DNA of 64,000 nucleotides from Thereva unica (GCA_949987705.1 OX465283.1:156751850-156815849); one strand, 5' to 3'. Shown: positions 34,174 through 44,559, counted from the first letter of the stretch. Program-made: numbers and translations. The notes: a model not told the origin generated them from the sequence alone.

Positions 34174-37100
34174 ATGTTATTGGCAATGCGTCTTATTACC
34201 GGCCGGGTACGTCAATCACTGATAATTCCAAAGAAAAGTTATGCAAAGAAGGGTGCTCCTCCGGCTGCTGCTGCTGCTGCTGCTCCAGCGGCTCCAGCTG
34301 CTGCAGGAAAAGCCATGACAGTACGAGATGCATTAAATAGTGCTATGGATGAAGAATTGGAGCGTGATGAAAGGGTTTTTATTCTTGGTGAAGAGGTCGC
34401 TCAGTATGATGGTGCCTATAAAGTGAGTATTTTAGAGAAAAACTGGTTTAACTCTTAACTGAATATGAGTTTTCGTTTGTAAAGAGATGTGTTTGCGAAG
34501 AGATTGGAAACATATCCTCAACATCATCAATAGCTCCACAGCTTCTAATTGGCCTTGGCTTCCTGCAACATCTACCTCCAGAACTGTCGGCCCCACCTGG
34601 CTTCAAATTTCCAGTTTCTTATACCTAGTGTTTGTAGATCTTCTACGCTTATCTGTATATCTTTTGGGCATCCCGTATCTCTGTGTCGGTCTGGTCTTTT
34701 GTTCATAATACTGTTACGTTTTTACGGCTTAACGGATTCGTAGGATTAATTAAGGAATACACTTTTTAATAATCCACACAATAATTTATTTATCACAAAC
34801 CAAACACAATTTAAAAATAAACACAATTCTTAGAGTTCACTATAATCACTAGCAAATTTAATATTTCGCACTATTCAATTCTAATTATCGCTTTTTATTT
34901 CACTACTTTTCACTGTTCTCACTTTAAAACACTTGTATCGCCTTTATAATCAAAACTGACTCGATAGCGGCTGCCAGGCGCTTTTATATAGGCAGCTCCA
35001 CCTTTGTCTACTTTCTGGAACCTTCGTTTTCTGGGTCCTTGTGGTATGTTCTGTTTTTTTTAGTTTCGACCAGCTTGAAGTTGTCTTCGCTTATAGCTCG
35101 TTAGTTTAGTACATAAATTCTTAATTCAGACAACAACCGAGAATCGTTGATTCATCCTCTCGACAAACAGATGGCGCATAATCATCACATTGCCCCCTTC
35201 TTAGGACTGTTCGTCCCGAACAGTTGTCCATCCTGGATCCGGCTGATGATATGGGCACAGCCTGTCTATGTGCACAATCTTCTTCTTTGCTTTGGGTCCT
35301 TGTTGAATCCTGTAGACCACATCGTTGATCCGTGTTAGGATTTTATAGGGCCCCTCCCACTGACGCTGAAGTTTCGGAGACTTGCCTTTCCGTCTTCGAG
35401 GGTTGAACAGCCAAACGAGGTCACCTTCCTGGAATCCGCTACAGTTTGCTCGGAGGTCGTACCTTGTTTTCATCCTGTCACTGGCTATCTTGAGATTCCT
35501 CCTTGCGAGCTGGTGGATATCTGCAAGTCTATCACGAAGTTCACCTGTATAACCGCCAGTAGATGCGTTGCTTTCCACAGGTGTCCCAAATTTCAAGTCG
35601 CTTGGCAGCCGGATTTGTCTTCCAAAAATCACACTAGAAGGGGTTTGTCCTGTGGAATTATGAACTGCTGTCCGATATGCCATAAGAAAAATAGGGATAT
35701 AACTGTCCCAATCGCGCTGGTGCTCGCTAACGACTTTCCTTAAGTGCTCTAGCATTGTCCTGTTGAATCGTTCTACCATTCCATCAGATTGGGGATGAAG
35801 GGGCGTCGTCCTGGTCTTCTTCATTCCGAGTATCTTACATACTTCTTGAAAAACTTGAGATTCGAAATTTCTCCCTTGGTCAGAATGAAGCTCATGAGGA
35901 ACACCAAATCTGCAGATCCAATTGTTCACTAATTCCTCTGCAACAGTGATTGCTTCCTGATTTGGAATGGCATATGCTTCGGGCCACTTACTGAAGTAGT
36001 CCATAACCACCAAAATGTAACGATTCCCTCGGTCTGATGCTGGAAAAGGTCCCGCCACATCGATTGCAATTCTTTCAAATGGGGCTCCCACGTTGTATTG
36101 CTGCATTTCTCCTTTTGTTTTTACTCGAGGGCCTTTGCTGCTGGCACAAATTGTGCATTTACGGCACCAGTCTGTAACATCGTCCCGCATGTGAAGCCAA
36201 TAGAATCTATCTCTTATTTTTGCCAAAGTTTTATTGACTCCCAGATGTCCTCCTGATGCGCCATTATGACACTCTTCGAGAATATCTCTTATTCTACTGC
36301 GAGGGACTAACACCTGCATTCGGTGAGAGGTACCGTCAGCGGTTTCCCATTTGCGCTTTAACACTCCTCGCTCGATGTGCAATGAATCCCATTGGGCCCA
36401 ATAGCTCTTCAGGGTTTCGCTTCTCTCTGCAATATCCTTCCATTCAGGCTTCTCCTCGTATTCCTTCCATGCCAAAATCGAAGAAATATCTGGGTCGTCG
36501 CGTTGGGCGTCTCGGAGTCCCTGGTCGTCCCATCCTGTCGTTGGCTCAACGGTCGTCCTTTGACACTTTTCCTCAATACGCCCACAATGTTTGCAATCTT
36601 TTACGCATGGTCGCCGGGAGAGTGCATCTGCATTTCCATGGTTTCTTCCCTTTCTGTGGTCTATATTGAAGTCGTAGGACTGAAGTCTCTCTATCCATCT
36701 TGCCACTTGTCCTTCAGGGTTTTTGAATTGCATCAGCCATTTTAATGCTGCATGATCCGTTCGAAGGATGAAGTTTTGCCCATAGAGATACTTGTGGAAG
36801 TGTTTAGTTGAGTCCACGATTGCCAATAGTTCCCGTCTTGTGACACAGTAATTCCGCTCCGATTTTGACAGCGCTCTACTGTAATAAGCTATGACCTTTT
36901 CCTGTCCGTCGAAGTTTTGTGATAGCACTGCACCAATCCCGACATTACTCGCGTCTGTGTCCAATATGAATCTTTCGCCTGGCTTCGGGTATGTGAGTAT
37001 TGGTGCCTGGCAAAGTCCTCGTTTTAGTGTGTTGAAACTTTCCTCGCACTTTTCTGTCCAGATAAATGGTTTTCCTTTTTCTGTCAGTTTATGTAATTCC

Positions 37101-40100
37101 TTAGCCTTGTCGGCAAAATTCCTGACGAAACGCCTATAATAGGTGGCAAGTCCCAAAAAGCTTCGAAGTTCATGTTTATCCTTCGGTGTGGGCCAATTCT
37201 TAACCGCTGTTATTTTCTCAGGATCTGTTTGAACTCCATTGGATGACACCACATGTCCGAGATAGTTGACTTGGTCTCTGAACAGTACGCACTTTTTAGG
37301 GCTGAGTTTCAGTTGGGCTGTCCTCAACTTTTGGAAAACCTCTCGTAGATTGCCCAGATGTTCCTCGAAACTTTTTCCAACGACGATGATATCGTCCAAA
37401 TAAACCAGACAAGTCTTCCATGTCAGTCCTCCCAAGACGCATTCCATCAGTCGTTCGAATGTAGCTGGAGCATTACACAGTCCAAACGGCATGACAGTAA
37501 ACTGCCACAGGCCGTTTCCTACAGAGAAGGCTGTCTTTTCTCGGTCCTCTGGGTGAATTTCGACTTGCCAGTAGCCGCTCTTAAGATCCAAGGTAGAAAA
37601 CCATTTAGCTCCAGAGAGAGTATCCAGTGTATCATCGATACGAGGTAATGGGTAGCTGTCCTTTTTAGTGATATCGTTTAACCGCCGATAATCCACGCAA
37701 AATCTTGTACTGCCATCTTTCTTTCTGACTAGCACCACGGGAGACATCCAAGGGCTTTTCGACTCCTCTATAAGGCCTTGTCTTCTCATATCTTCAATCA
37801 TACCGGCTGCCTCTTCCCGCTTGGCTAGTGGTAGTCTTCTCGGCGGTTGTTTAATTGGCTGGGCATCTTTGGTGTCGATCCTGTGTTGAACCATGTCCGT
37901 TTTCCCGAAGTCATCATCTCTCATGGCGAAGATATCACTGAAATCCTCTACTAATTTCCTTGCCTGGAGATACTGTTTTTGTTCAAGACAACTAGTTGAG
38001 AGCACTGCGTTTACTAATTTCGTGGCCTTTGGCTTTGGTTTTGGAACCGTTTCGTTGTTAGCGCACTCCACTAATGTAATCTGTTCTGCCGGTTCTCCTT
38101 TCCCCAAAACCGTATCCTTCTTCAATCGTACTTCTCGTTCGTTAGTATTTAGCACTCTCACGAAAACCTCCTTCTTGTCGTCAATGCTCACCAGACATTT
38201 TCCAATTGCTATATTTTTGCTTTGTTCCGTTTTTTCTGGTTCTATAAGGTAAAATCGGTAGCTCCCGGGATCACCATCGACTATCGCTCGTACCAATTTC
38301 TCAGCACACGGAGGAAGCACGGTATCTTCACGAGCGACGACTTTAAGCTGCGAATAACAAGTGGATCCTGTGGCCATTGGAATCTCCTTGTTGTCATATC
38401 TCAGTATTTCCTCTCCAATGTCCAGTAGAATTTTATGTGCTTTCATAAAGTCCAGACCGAGAATGCACTCGTCTGTTATATCAGCTACCAGGAACGAATG
38501 TGAAAATCCAATGTCAGCCAGAACCACATCCAACATAATTTCCCCGTGTAATCGTGCTGGCTCTCCTGTTGCAGTTTTCAGTCTGTATTGGCGTGCGTCT
38601 CTCAGCCATTTATTGCCGACCATGTCAGCCCGGATAACAGATTTTGAAGCACCAGTGTCTACAGTTATTGTGCATTTTTCAGCTCCAATCTTTCCTTCGA
38701 TGACCAGGCTGTTGCCACTGCGCTGCAGTTGTTTGATAGTGGTGATGATGACACCGGGGGCTTCGATTTCCCCGACTAACTCCCGCCCCATGGAGTTAGT
38801 CTTTATTCGTTTCCCTGCTGCTGTCCGCGGGGAGACACGGAGTCATTGTTTTCGGCCTCCCTCTGGTCACCTTTCTTCCGATGTCCGCATTTTTCACAGC
38901 AAGTTCCGCCACTCCTATTTTCGGGAGACTCTGCTCTCCTTCGCTTTCTGCAATTCCTTTGCAAATGACCCGGTTCACTACAGTTCCAGCATCGGAGTCG
39001 ACCGCGTACTTCCGTTGCATTCATTCTGTTGCAACTATCCTCTGTTGTGTGGATCTCTCTGAGGCGGACTGCACTTCTTGATGCTTGCCTCGCTGCCTCG
39101 TATGCCAGAGCATATGCCAAAACTTCTGCGGTATTCTTCTTTCCGGCCAATCTGGCTGCCTGTTGTAGATCCCGGTCGGCAAAAGAGTTAAGGAAAGCCT
39201 CTCTTGCTACTTCGTTGATGTAGTCTTGGCCGAAGCTAGGATAAGCCAGATGCACTAACCTCTCGATATCGGCGCATAGTTGTTGTAAAGTTTCTCCTGG
39301 CTTTTGAAGTCGATTGCGAAGTTGAAGTCGATAAACCTCTTGCATGTGTTGATCACCGTAACGCATTTCCAGCGCTTGAACTAAGAACCCGTAGCTGTTG
39401 CGATGTTCTGCTGGTATTGACTGCAATATTTCTGCTGCTGTGCCCCTTAGTGACAACGTTAAGGCGGTTGCTTTCTCCTCCTCAGTCCAGAAATTGCCTG
39501 CTGCTGCTGCTTCGAATTGGAGCTTATAAGTAGACCATGGGCTTTGCCCGTCGAAAGTTGGAGGCTGCAGTTTCCTAACTCCGGTGACTTCGTGAGATGC
39601 CGTCGCTGGGTGGTGAATCTTTACCCTTTCTAGCTCGGCCCTGACCGATTCTAGCTCAATCTTCAACTTTTCATCATTTTCCCTCATGGAATTTTCGAGC
39701 TTTTCCAGATCATTCTCTACATTTGCTTTAATAGAAGATTCGAGATTTTCCAGATCATTCCTCACATTTGCCTTGATGGAAGATTCGAGATTTTCCAGAT
39801 CATTCCTTACATTTTCTTTCATGTTATCTAGCTTGTTGTCGACAGAAAGGGAGAATGATTCGATTTTCTGCTCCAGTTGGTTCTTCTGCTCTTCCATAGA
39901 CTCTTTGAGTTCTGCTAACGAGCGTTCATGAGCTACTGCTAACAATTTCTGTTCATCCTTTAACGCCAACACTTCCGCCTTGATTTCTATAGTTGAACGT
40001 TCTTGTAATTCCTTCATATCTGCCTTCATCTCCGCTGATGCACGCTCTTGCACTTCCTTCATCTCCGCTGATGCACGCTCTTGCACTTCCTTCATCTCCG

Positions 40101-43100
40101 CTGATGCACGTTCTTGTGCCTCTTTCATCACCATCAATGTCTTAAAAAGTTCTGCCATACTCACTGTCGATTCTTCTGGATCTGCATCTACCTCGGGTTC
40201 AAACACTTCCCTTCGTTCACCATAGCTTCTCGAAGCAGGGCGATTAGGGAACTTTTAGCCCCCACCGTTGACAACGAGCGTTTACTTAATTCTTTTTTTA
40301 ACTCTACAGTGCGCAAATCCACTAGCTTTCGACCCATTTTATTAATAAGTCCTTATTTCTCACGCACAAAATTTAAATTCCAATCACAATTATTGTTCAA
40401 GTTCACTTATTTCACTTATCTCTTAATTAATCCCACTTCTGACACCAATTGTTACGTTTTTACGGCTTAACGGATTCGTAGGATTAATTAAGGAATACAC
40501 TTTTTAATAATCCACACAATAATTTATTTATCACAAACCAAACACAATTTAAAAATAAACACAATTCTTAGAGTTCACTATAATCACTAGCAAATTTAAT
40601 ATTTCGCACTATTCAATTCTAATTATCGCTTTTTATTTCACTACTTTTCACTGTTCTCACTTTAAAACACTTGTATCGCCTTTATAATCAAAACTGACTC
40701 GATAGCGGCTGCCAGGCGCTTTTATATAGGCAGCTCCACCTTTGTCTACTTTCTGGAACCTTCGTTTTCTGGGTCCTTGTGGTATGTTCTGTTTCTTTTA
40801 GTTTCGACCAGCTTGAAGTTGTCTTCGCTTATAGCTCGTTAGTTTAGTACATAAATTCTTAATTCAGACAACAACCGAGAATCGTTGATTCATCCTCTCG
40901 ACAAACAGATGGCGCATAATCATCACAATACATACTTTTTGTTATACAGTCATCGCTGCCACGTTTAACATGTCCTGCCCATCGAATTCTGTTAATGCTT
41001 ATAGTTTTAATGACGTTTGGATCTTTATCCAACTGAACCAGTTCATGATTGTATCTATTCCTCACAGTACTGTTTTCGTTCACTCCTTCATATATAGTTT
41101 AACTTCTTGTCCTTCTTGAAATGTGCCTTGCTAAGCCCAAAGTAGCTTCTATTTGTCAGCGCCATCTCCTATTGACTCCTGCTGTCGTATTGTTGTCCTT
41201 TGAGTAAAGTATTGTTTGTATTGTTGTCGTATTGTTGTCTTTTACTCCTTCGATGTTGTCTCTTCATTAATTGCTAGTTCTGAATTTCTCTGCAAGTGTT
41301 TCTAGCGATATTTTTTTATGTGCAAGTCTAAGCTTAAGTGTCACTAGTCCATCATGTCGTACACGTCAGCAAGCTTAGCTCGAAGGATAGGAAAAGGATA
41401 AGACGGGTTAAGGGGAGTTTGGTGGATGAAAGAGGACAAAGAGATGAATCTTGCGTTTGGACTCTTGGATGTTGTATGAATTCGGAAATACTAACTATGA
41501 GAGGTTGTTCCACAGTCTAGTTATTCTCGAAAAGAACGAATTTCTAAACTGATGTGCGCGTAAAAGTGAGGGCTGTAGACAGTGAGGATAAGCCGAAATG
41601 GCTAGTCTTGTGTTGCGAGAAAATCATTGTCGTGGAGACAGGATGATATATATTTCTGGCATCTGCCGGCTGTCTGCTTCTTGGCTTTAGGGTTTATGAC
41701 TGCCATCCAACCGTCAGTCTGTTGAAGAGGAGCTTGCGACAGGATGGTGTGGTGCCCCCCAATTCCACTTCGGCTTTCCTTGCCATGCTTCCAGTTTAAT
41801 TCTTTCATAAAACTCCCATGAGTATTGTAGACGCTTAGAGAATATGGGGCCTGCAGTCAAAGAAAACTGCTAAAAATCTTTATATGTAGGGGTATATGTC
41901 GTCAGTTTGTGCCTGAAGATCTGGGGTGGTAGCAAGTAAGTTGTTTCAATCGACCTTTTCATACAAACATTTTTGGAACACTTGAATTCTTGTACAAAGA
42001 GGTCAACTGAAACAACTTACCCCAGAACTTCCTATTCAGTCTCAAGCCGTCAATTTACGGCACGAATTCACGCCGTATCCAGTCGGACCTAAAATCAAGA
42101 CGCGAATTAGGTACGAAAACCATCCACACTGGCATTCACGCTTGTTCGCGGTTGTTCACGGCGTGAGTCTGGAGCATTCTTAAGGCTGGTCGTCCACTGG
42201 AAGCAAATTCGAGCGGCTACACGCGGCTATAAGCGACAGATCCAACATAAATTTCCTATAAACATCAACCACTGCAGGCGGCTTTGAGCGGGTGGCTATA
42301 AGCGTATTCGTGCGTGCCGCGCGAATCCAATTTGATTTGGATCGGTCACGCGTAGCCAGGTCCATCGACATCTACTCACGCACCCTCCAGACCCCTAACC
42401 AATCCTTTCAATCAAGTTTACTACTAGTCAATACACCAATTCCGTCGTCGCTTGGTCCCAATTCCAGGGTGGTCGACCTGCCAAATTGACCAGGAGAAAC
42501 TAGGTAAGAAACCGCATTTTTTAAAGCGGCACCAACAGAGGCGTATGCTTTGCGGGGGCGTCCCGCTCGGGCCGTCAGCTAACGGATCAAAGAAGAAGAA
42601 GAATTCAATACACCATGATTCGAACAACAAGTCAGACTAGTAGTACAAAGGGTGATTCCTAAGCTTGATATTACTACATAAAAAACTACACGTTGCTCCC
42701 CTTATCATGCTGGTGCAATATATTAGTATTTTAGTGTACTATTTTCCAAGCCGGACAAATTTTACAAACAAAGCTTTATAATTTGAATTTGAAGACTTTC
42801 TATAGAGAACCTGATTAAAACATTTATAATTATTTAAGGTAACCAAAGGCCTTTGGAAAAAATATGGCGATAAACGAGTGATGGATACCCCAATTACTGA
42901 GATGGGCTTCTGTGGTATTGCTGTAGGTGCAGCTTTTGCTGGATTACGCCCAATTTGCGAATTTATGACATGGAATTTTTCAATGCAGGCTATTGATCAA
43001 GTACTTTAAACAAAATCATTATATTAACCACATCATCGTATATTGTTGCAACTTCTTACTATAGATAATAAATTCAGCTGCAAAAACCTTCTATATGTCA

Positions 43101-43994
43101 GCAGGATCAGTTAACGTACCAATTGTATTTCGTGGAACAAATGGTGCAGCAGCCGGTGTAGCTGCTCAGCATTCACAATGTTTTGCTGCATGGTATGCCC
43201 ACTGTCCAGGGCTGAAAGTAGTTTCACCGTATGATTGTGAAGATGCACGGGGCTTACTTAAGTCTGCGATACGTGATCCAGATCCGGTTGTTGTTTTAGA
43301 AAATGAAATATTATACAATCAACCGTTTCCTATAAATGATACAATTATGGGCAAAGATTTCTTAGTACCAATTGGTAAAGCAAAAATAATGCGGCAAGGA
43401 AAAAATCTAACACTTGTTGCATTCTCTAAATCTGTTGAAACAGCCTTATTAGCTGCAGACGAGTTAAGTAAAAAAGGTTTTGTGTTTTTTTGGAGATATT
43501 TGGAAATTATTCGAAGTTAATTTAAATATTTTTTAGGTATTGACGCTGAGGTAATTAATTTAAGAACTTTAAGACCTATGGATTCAGATATGATTTTTAA
43601 ATCAATTCAAAAGACTCATCATTTAATAACTGTAGAACAGGGATGGCCACAGTTTGGTACAACATTATTTTTTCCTTAATTAATGCTCAATAACTAATCC
43701 TTCATTAACTATGCATAGGTGTTGGCGCTGAAATTTGTGCTAAAGTTATGGAAGATGAAACCTTCTTTCATTTAGACGCTCCAGTATGGAGAGTGGCTGG
43801 TAATCTACTACTGAAATATACAATACTTATTAAATAAAAATATAAAATAATATAAATCCATATGCATAGGTACCGATATTCCAATGCCATATGCAAGAAT
43901 ATTAGAAGCGAGTAGCCTGCCAACGCCTGGATGTGTTGTTAAAGCTGCCGAGTTAATATTAGGTAGCACTACTGCCAAAGTAGCTAAAAAATGA
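34174..43994 (+). CDS. Pdhb: Pyruvate dehydrogenase E1 component subunit beta, mitochondrial (copy B)
   Basis: Six exons with the same intron positions and phases as copy A: 34174-34422, 42839-43000, 43065-43476, 43537-43656, 43719-43799 and 43870-43994, giving 382 aa. All expected core motifs are kept ([49 protein letters not shown]-type [22 protein letters not shown]). The frame is intact and exons 3-5 have identical lengths in both copies, so it looks functional. The difference is an extended N terminus: after a targeting-like [15 protein letters not shown] and SYAKK comes an Ala/Pro-rich stretch (residues about 28-46, coded partly by a GCT repeat) absent from copy A. Intron 1 is 8.4 kb and holds an antisense gypsy element and LINE scraps; the other introns are 60-70 nt. 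Confidence 0.95.
34490..34711 (-). pseudogene. LINE C-terminal fragment, left part of the gypsy 2 target
   Basis: The minus strand reads [18 protein letters not shown] and [13 protein letters not shown], typical of the end of LINE ORF2. It continues on the other side of gypsy 2 at 40928-41100 ([18 protein letters not shown]). The LTR element therefore split an older inverted LINE. Confidence 0.7.
34712..35189 (-). repeat. 3' LTR of gypsy element 2
   Basis: On the minus strand it begins TGTGATGATTATGCGCC and ends CGTAACA. It matches the other LTR at all but one base by eye. Confidence 0.93.
35201..38791 (-). CDS. pol: gypsy 2 Pol polyprotein (protease, RT, RNase H, integrase)
   Basis: An uninterrupted 1196-codon frame. 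In order: protease site [10 protein letters not shown] (residues 44-53), RT with [18 protein letters not shown] and the catalytic YLDDIIVVG (about 465), [15 protein letters not shown], RNase H ([25 protein letters not shown]). The integrase follows with an HHCC zinc motif (GGHLGVNKT ... [12 protein letters not shown]) and a core with [24 protein letters not shown] and [10 protein letters not shown], then a C-terminal [23 protein letters not shown] domain. The frame is open upstream of the ATG to the slippery site at the end of gag, so synthesis as a Gag-Pol fusion is likely. All catalytic motifs are present. Confidence 0.95.
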   Translation of the reverse strand: MGRELVGEIEAPGVIITTIKQLQRSGNSLVIEGKIGAEKCTITVDTGASKSVIRADMVGNKWLRDARQYRLKTATGEPARLHGEIMLDVVLADIGFSHSFLVADITDECILGLDFMKAHKILLDIGEEILRYDNKEIPMATGSTCYSQLKVVAREDTVLPPCAEKLVRAIVDGDPGSYRFYLIEPEKTEQSKNIAIGKCLVSIDDKKEVFVRVLNTNEREVRLKKDTVLGKGEPAEQITLVECANNETVPKPKPKATKLVNAVLSTSCLEQKQYLQARKLVEDFSDIFAMRDDDFGKTDMVQHRIDTKDAQPIKQPPRRLPLAKREEAAGMIEDMRRQGLIEESKSPWMSPVVLVRKKDGSTRFCVDYRRLNDITKKDSYPLPRIDDTLDTLSGAKWFSTLDLKSGYWQVEIHPEDREKTAFSVGNGLWQFTVMPFGLCNAPATFERLMECVLGGLTWKTCLVYLDDIIVVGKSFEEHLGNLREVFQKLRTAQLKLSPKKCVLFRDQVNYLGHVVSSNGVQTDPEKITAVKNWPTPKDKHELRSFLGLATYYRRFVRNFADKAKELHKLTEKGKPFIWTEKCEESFNTLKRGLCQAPILTYPKPGERFILDTDASNVGIGAVLSQNFDGQEKVIAYYSRALSKSERNYCVTRRELLAIVDSTKHFHKYLYGQNFILRTDHAALKWLMQFKNPEGQVARWIERLQSYDFNIDHRKGRNHGNADALSRRPCVKDCKHCGRIEEKCQRTTVEPTTGWDDQGLRDAQRDDPDISSILAWKEYEEKPEWKDIAERSETLKSYWAQWDSLHIERGVLKRKWETADGTSHRMQVLVPRSRIRDILEECHNGASGGHLGVNKTLAKIRDRFYWLHMRDDVTDWCRKCTICASSKGPRVKTKGEMQQYNVGAPFERIAIDVAGPFPASDRGNRYILVVMDYFSKWPEAYAIPNQEAITVAEELVNNWICRFGVPHELHSDQGRNFESQVFQEVCKILGMKKTRTTPLHPQSDGMVERFNRTMLEHLRKVVSEHQRDWDSYIPIFLMAYRTAVHNSTGQTPSSVIFGRQIRLPSDLKFGTPVESNASTGGYTGELRDRLADIHQLARRNLKIASDRMKTRYDLRANCSGFQEGDLVWLFNPRRRKGKSPKLQRQWEGPYKILTRINDVVYRIQQGPKAKKKIVHIDRLCPYHQPDPGWTTVRDEQS
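38803..40206 (-). CDS. gag: gypsy 2 Gag with internal coiled-coil repeats
   Basis: 467 codons. Residues 27-66 hold four 11-residue units of the type [11 protein letters not shown]. Residues 132-175 hold three 15-residue units of the type [15 protein letters not shown]. Both are strongly alpha-helical and charged, so a coiled coil is predicted. Residues about 210-370 carry the Gag capsid-like region ([38 protein letters not shown]). A CCHC zinc knuckle [14 protein letters not shown] follows near residue 410, with a basic tail. The stop at 38803 is preceded by G GGA AAC. The structural protein would pack the element RNA. Confidence 0.92.
   Translation of the reverse strand: MFEPEVDADPEESTVSMAELFKTLMVMKEAQERASAEMKEVQERASAEMKEVQERASAEMKADMKELQERSTIEIKAEVLALKDEQKLLAVAHERSLAELKESMEEQKNQLEQKIESFSLSVDNKLDNMKENVRNDLENLESSIKANVRNDLENLESSIKANVENDLEKLENSMRENDEKLKIELESVRAELERVKIHHPATASHEVTGVRKLQPPTFDGQSPWSTYKLQFEAAAAGNFWTEEEKATALTLSLRGTAAEILQSIPAEHRNSYGFLVQALEMRYGDQHMQEVYRLQLRNRLQKPGETLQQLCADIERLVHLAYPSFGQDYINEVAREAFLNSFADRDLQQAARLAGKKNTAEVLAYALAYEAARQASRSAVRLREIHTTEDSCNRMNATEVRGRLRCWNCSEPGHLQRNCRKRRRAESPENRSGGTCCEKCGHRKKGDQREAENNDSVSPRGQQQGNE
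38809..38815 (-). promoter_or_regulatory. -1 ribosomal frameshift heptamer (gag/pol, gypsy 2)
   Basis: On the minus strand the gag frame reads CAG GGA AAC GAA TAA. The heptamer G GGA AAC is a canonical slippery site three nt before the stop codon, and the -1 frame is open into pol. Confidence 0.75.
40430..40449 (-). other. Primer-binding site of gypsy element 2 (tRNA-Leu type)
   Basis: Next to the 5' LTR the minus strand reads TGGTGTCAGAAGTGGGAT, complementary to the 3' end of insect tRNA-Leu(CAA) as I recall it (…TCCCACTTCTGACACCA). Confidence 0.75.
40450..40927 (-). repeat. 5' LTR of gypsy element 2
   Basis: It promotes transcription of the element antisense to the host PDHB gene. It is flanked outside by the ATAC duplication. 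Confidence 0.93.
40928..41100 (-). pseudogene. LINE C-terminal fragment, right part of the gypsy 2 target
   Basis: The minus-strand frame has [18 protein letters not shown] and [18 protein letters not shown], the region preceding the piece at 34490-34711. Confidence 0.7.
41320..41640 (-). pseudogene. LINE scrap related to 16090-16680
   Basis: It shares CCTTGCGTTTGGACTCTTGGATGTTG-like and GAGGTTGTTCCACAGTC-like segments with the fragment in the channel intron. Frame is lost. Confidence 0.5.
41641..42544. other. PDHB-B intron 1, unassigned repeats
   Basis: A G/C-rich part at 42180-42370 with GAGCGGCTACACGCGGC-like direct repeats suggests another MITE, but no matching second end was found. Confidence 0.3.
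42545..42602 (+). mobile_element. LINE 3' end with (AAG)n tail, truncated
   Basis: GCGGGGGCGTCCCGCTCGG to GCTAACGGATCAAAGAAGAAG matches the 3' end of the LINE at 31830-32768, extremely 5'-truncated. Confidence 0.7.
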
Positions 43995-44316
43995 CTTCTG
44001 ACTGTATTCAACAAATTTGAAATATTGAGTTGCAATTAAGTTTTAAGGAAAATGTCTTGTGAAAATGAAATATTTCGAGTTTTCGCCAATGAATTTTAAT
44101 TTAAAAATTTAATTAATTAAATTAAAAAAAAATGTGTAAATTTTCTGTGAATGGGCATTTATAAATAGTTTATTAAAGTGTTGGAACTTTTCATATTTGT
44201 TGTTTAGATTCAATATATGAAAACAATCGGAGGCGTCGTTCAAACGTTACTAGTTCCCTGGAGATGACAAAATCTATATCACATATTTCTTCTGGAGGAT
44301 TGCGACCTGTGCTGAA

Positions 44317-44541
44317 AGTCGTATTTCCTGTCATATGAAGTGAAGCTAATAAAGCGGTGTGCTGATAGTCCATTTTTGTCGTATCTGTGTCGTTTAAAAT
44401 CAGCTGGCATATATGACAGCCTATGTTGTGGCGTGTTGTGCTTAGTGAAAAAGATGCTGTACAACACACCAACTAAAAAACGAGACGACACCGACATCTA
44501 CATGCGTCTGTCACACGACTCGACTTCCAGCTCAGGGGCCA
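44317..44541. mobile_element. Divergent relative of the hairpin MITE
   Basis: Begins CTGTGCTGAAAGTCG and ends GACTCGACTTCCAGCTCAGG, the termini of the hairpin family, with a diverged centre. Another solitary end TGTGCTGAAAGTCGACC is at 44941. Confidence 0.5.
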
Positions 44542-44559
44542 ATAGCTCTCTGCAATATA

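Larger units (their letters stand above)
34712..40927 (-). mobile_element. Ty3/gypsy LTR retrotransposon 2, apparently intact, antisense in PDHB-B intron 1
   Basis: 478-bp LTRs lie at 34712-35189 and 40450-40927 (TG...CA) and differ at one visible base (a T in the left copy, a C in the right, inside a T-rich run near 35055/40793). A 4-bp target duplication ATAC flanks the element (34708-34711 and 40928-40931). It contains a tRNA-Leu-type primer site, gag with coiled coils and a zinc knuckle, and one long uninterrupted pol. No env. LTR similarity means a recent insertion. Confidence 0.95.

Noticed and set aside
35513..39081. Plus-strand open frames of 60-230 codons
   Set aside because: Antisense shadows of gypsy 2 gag and pol.
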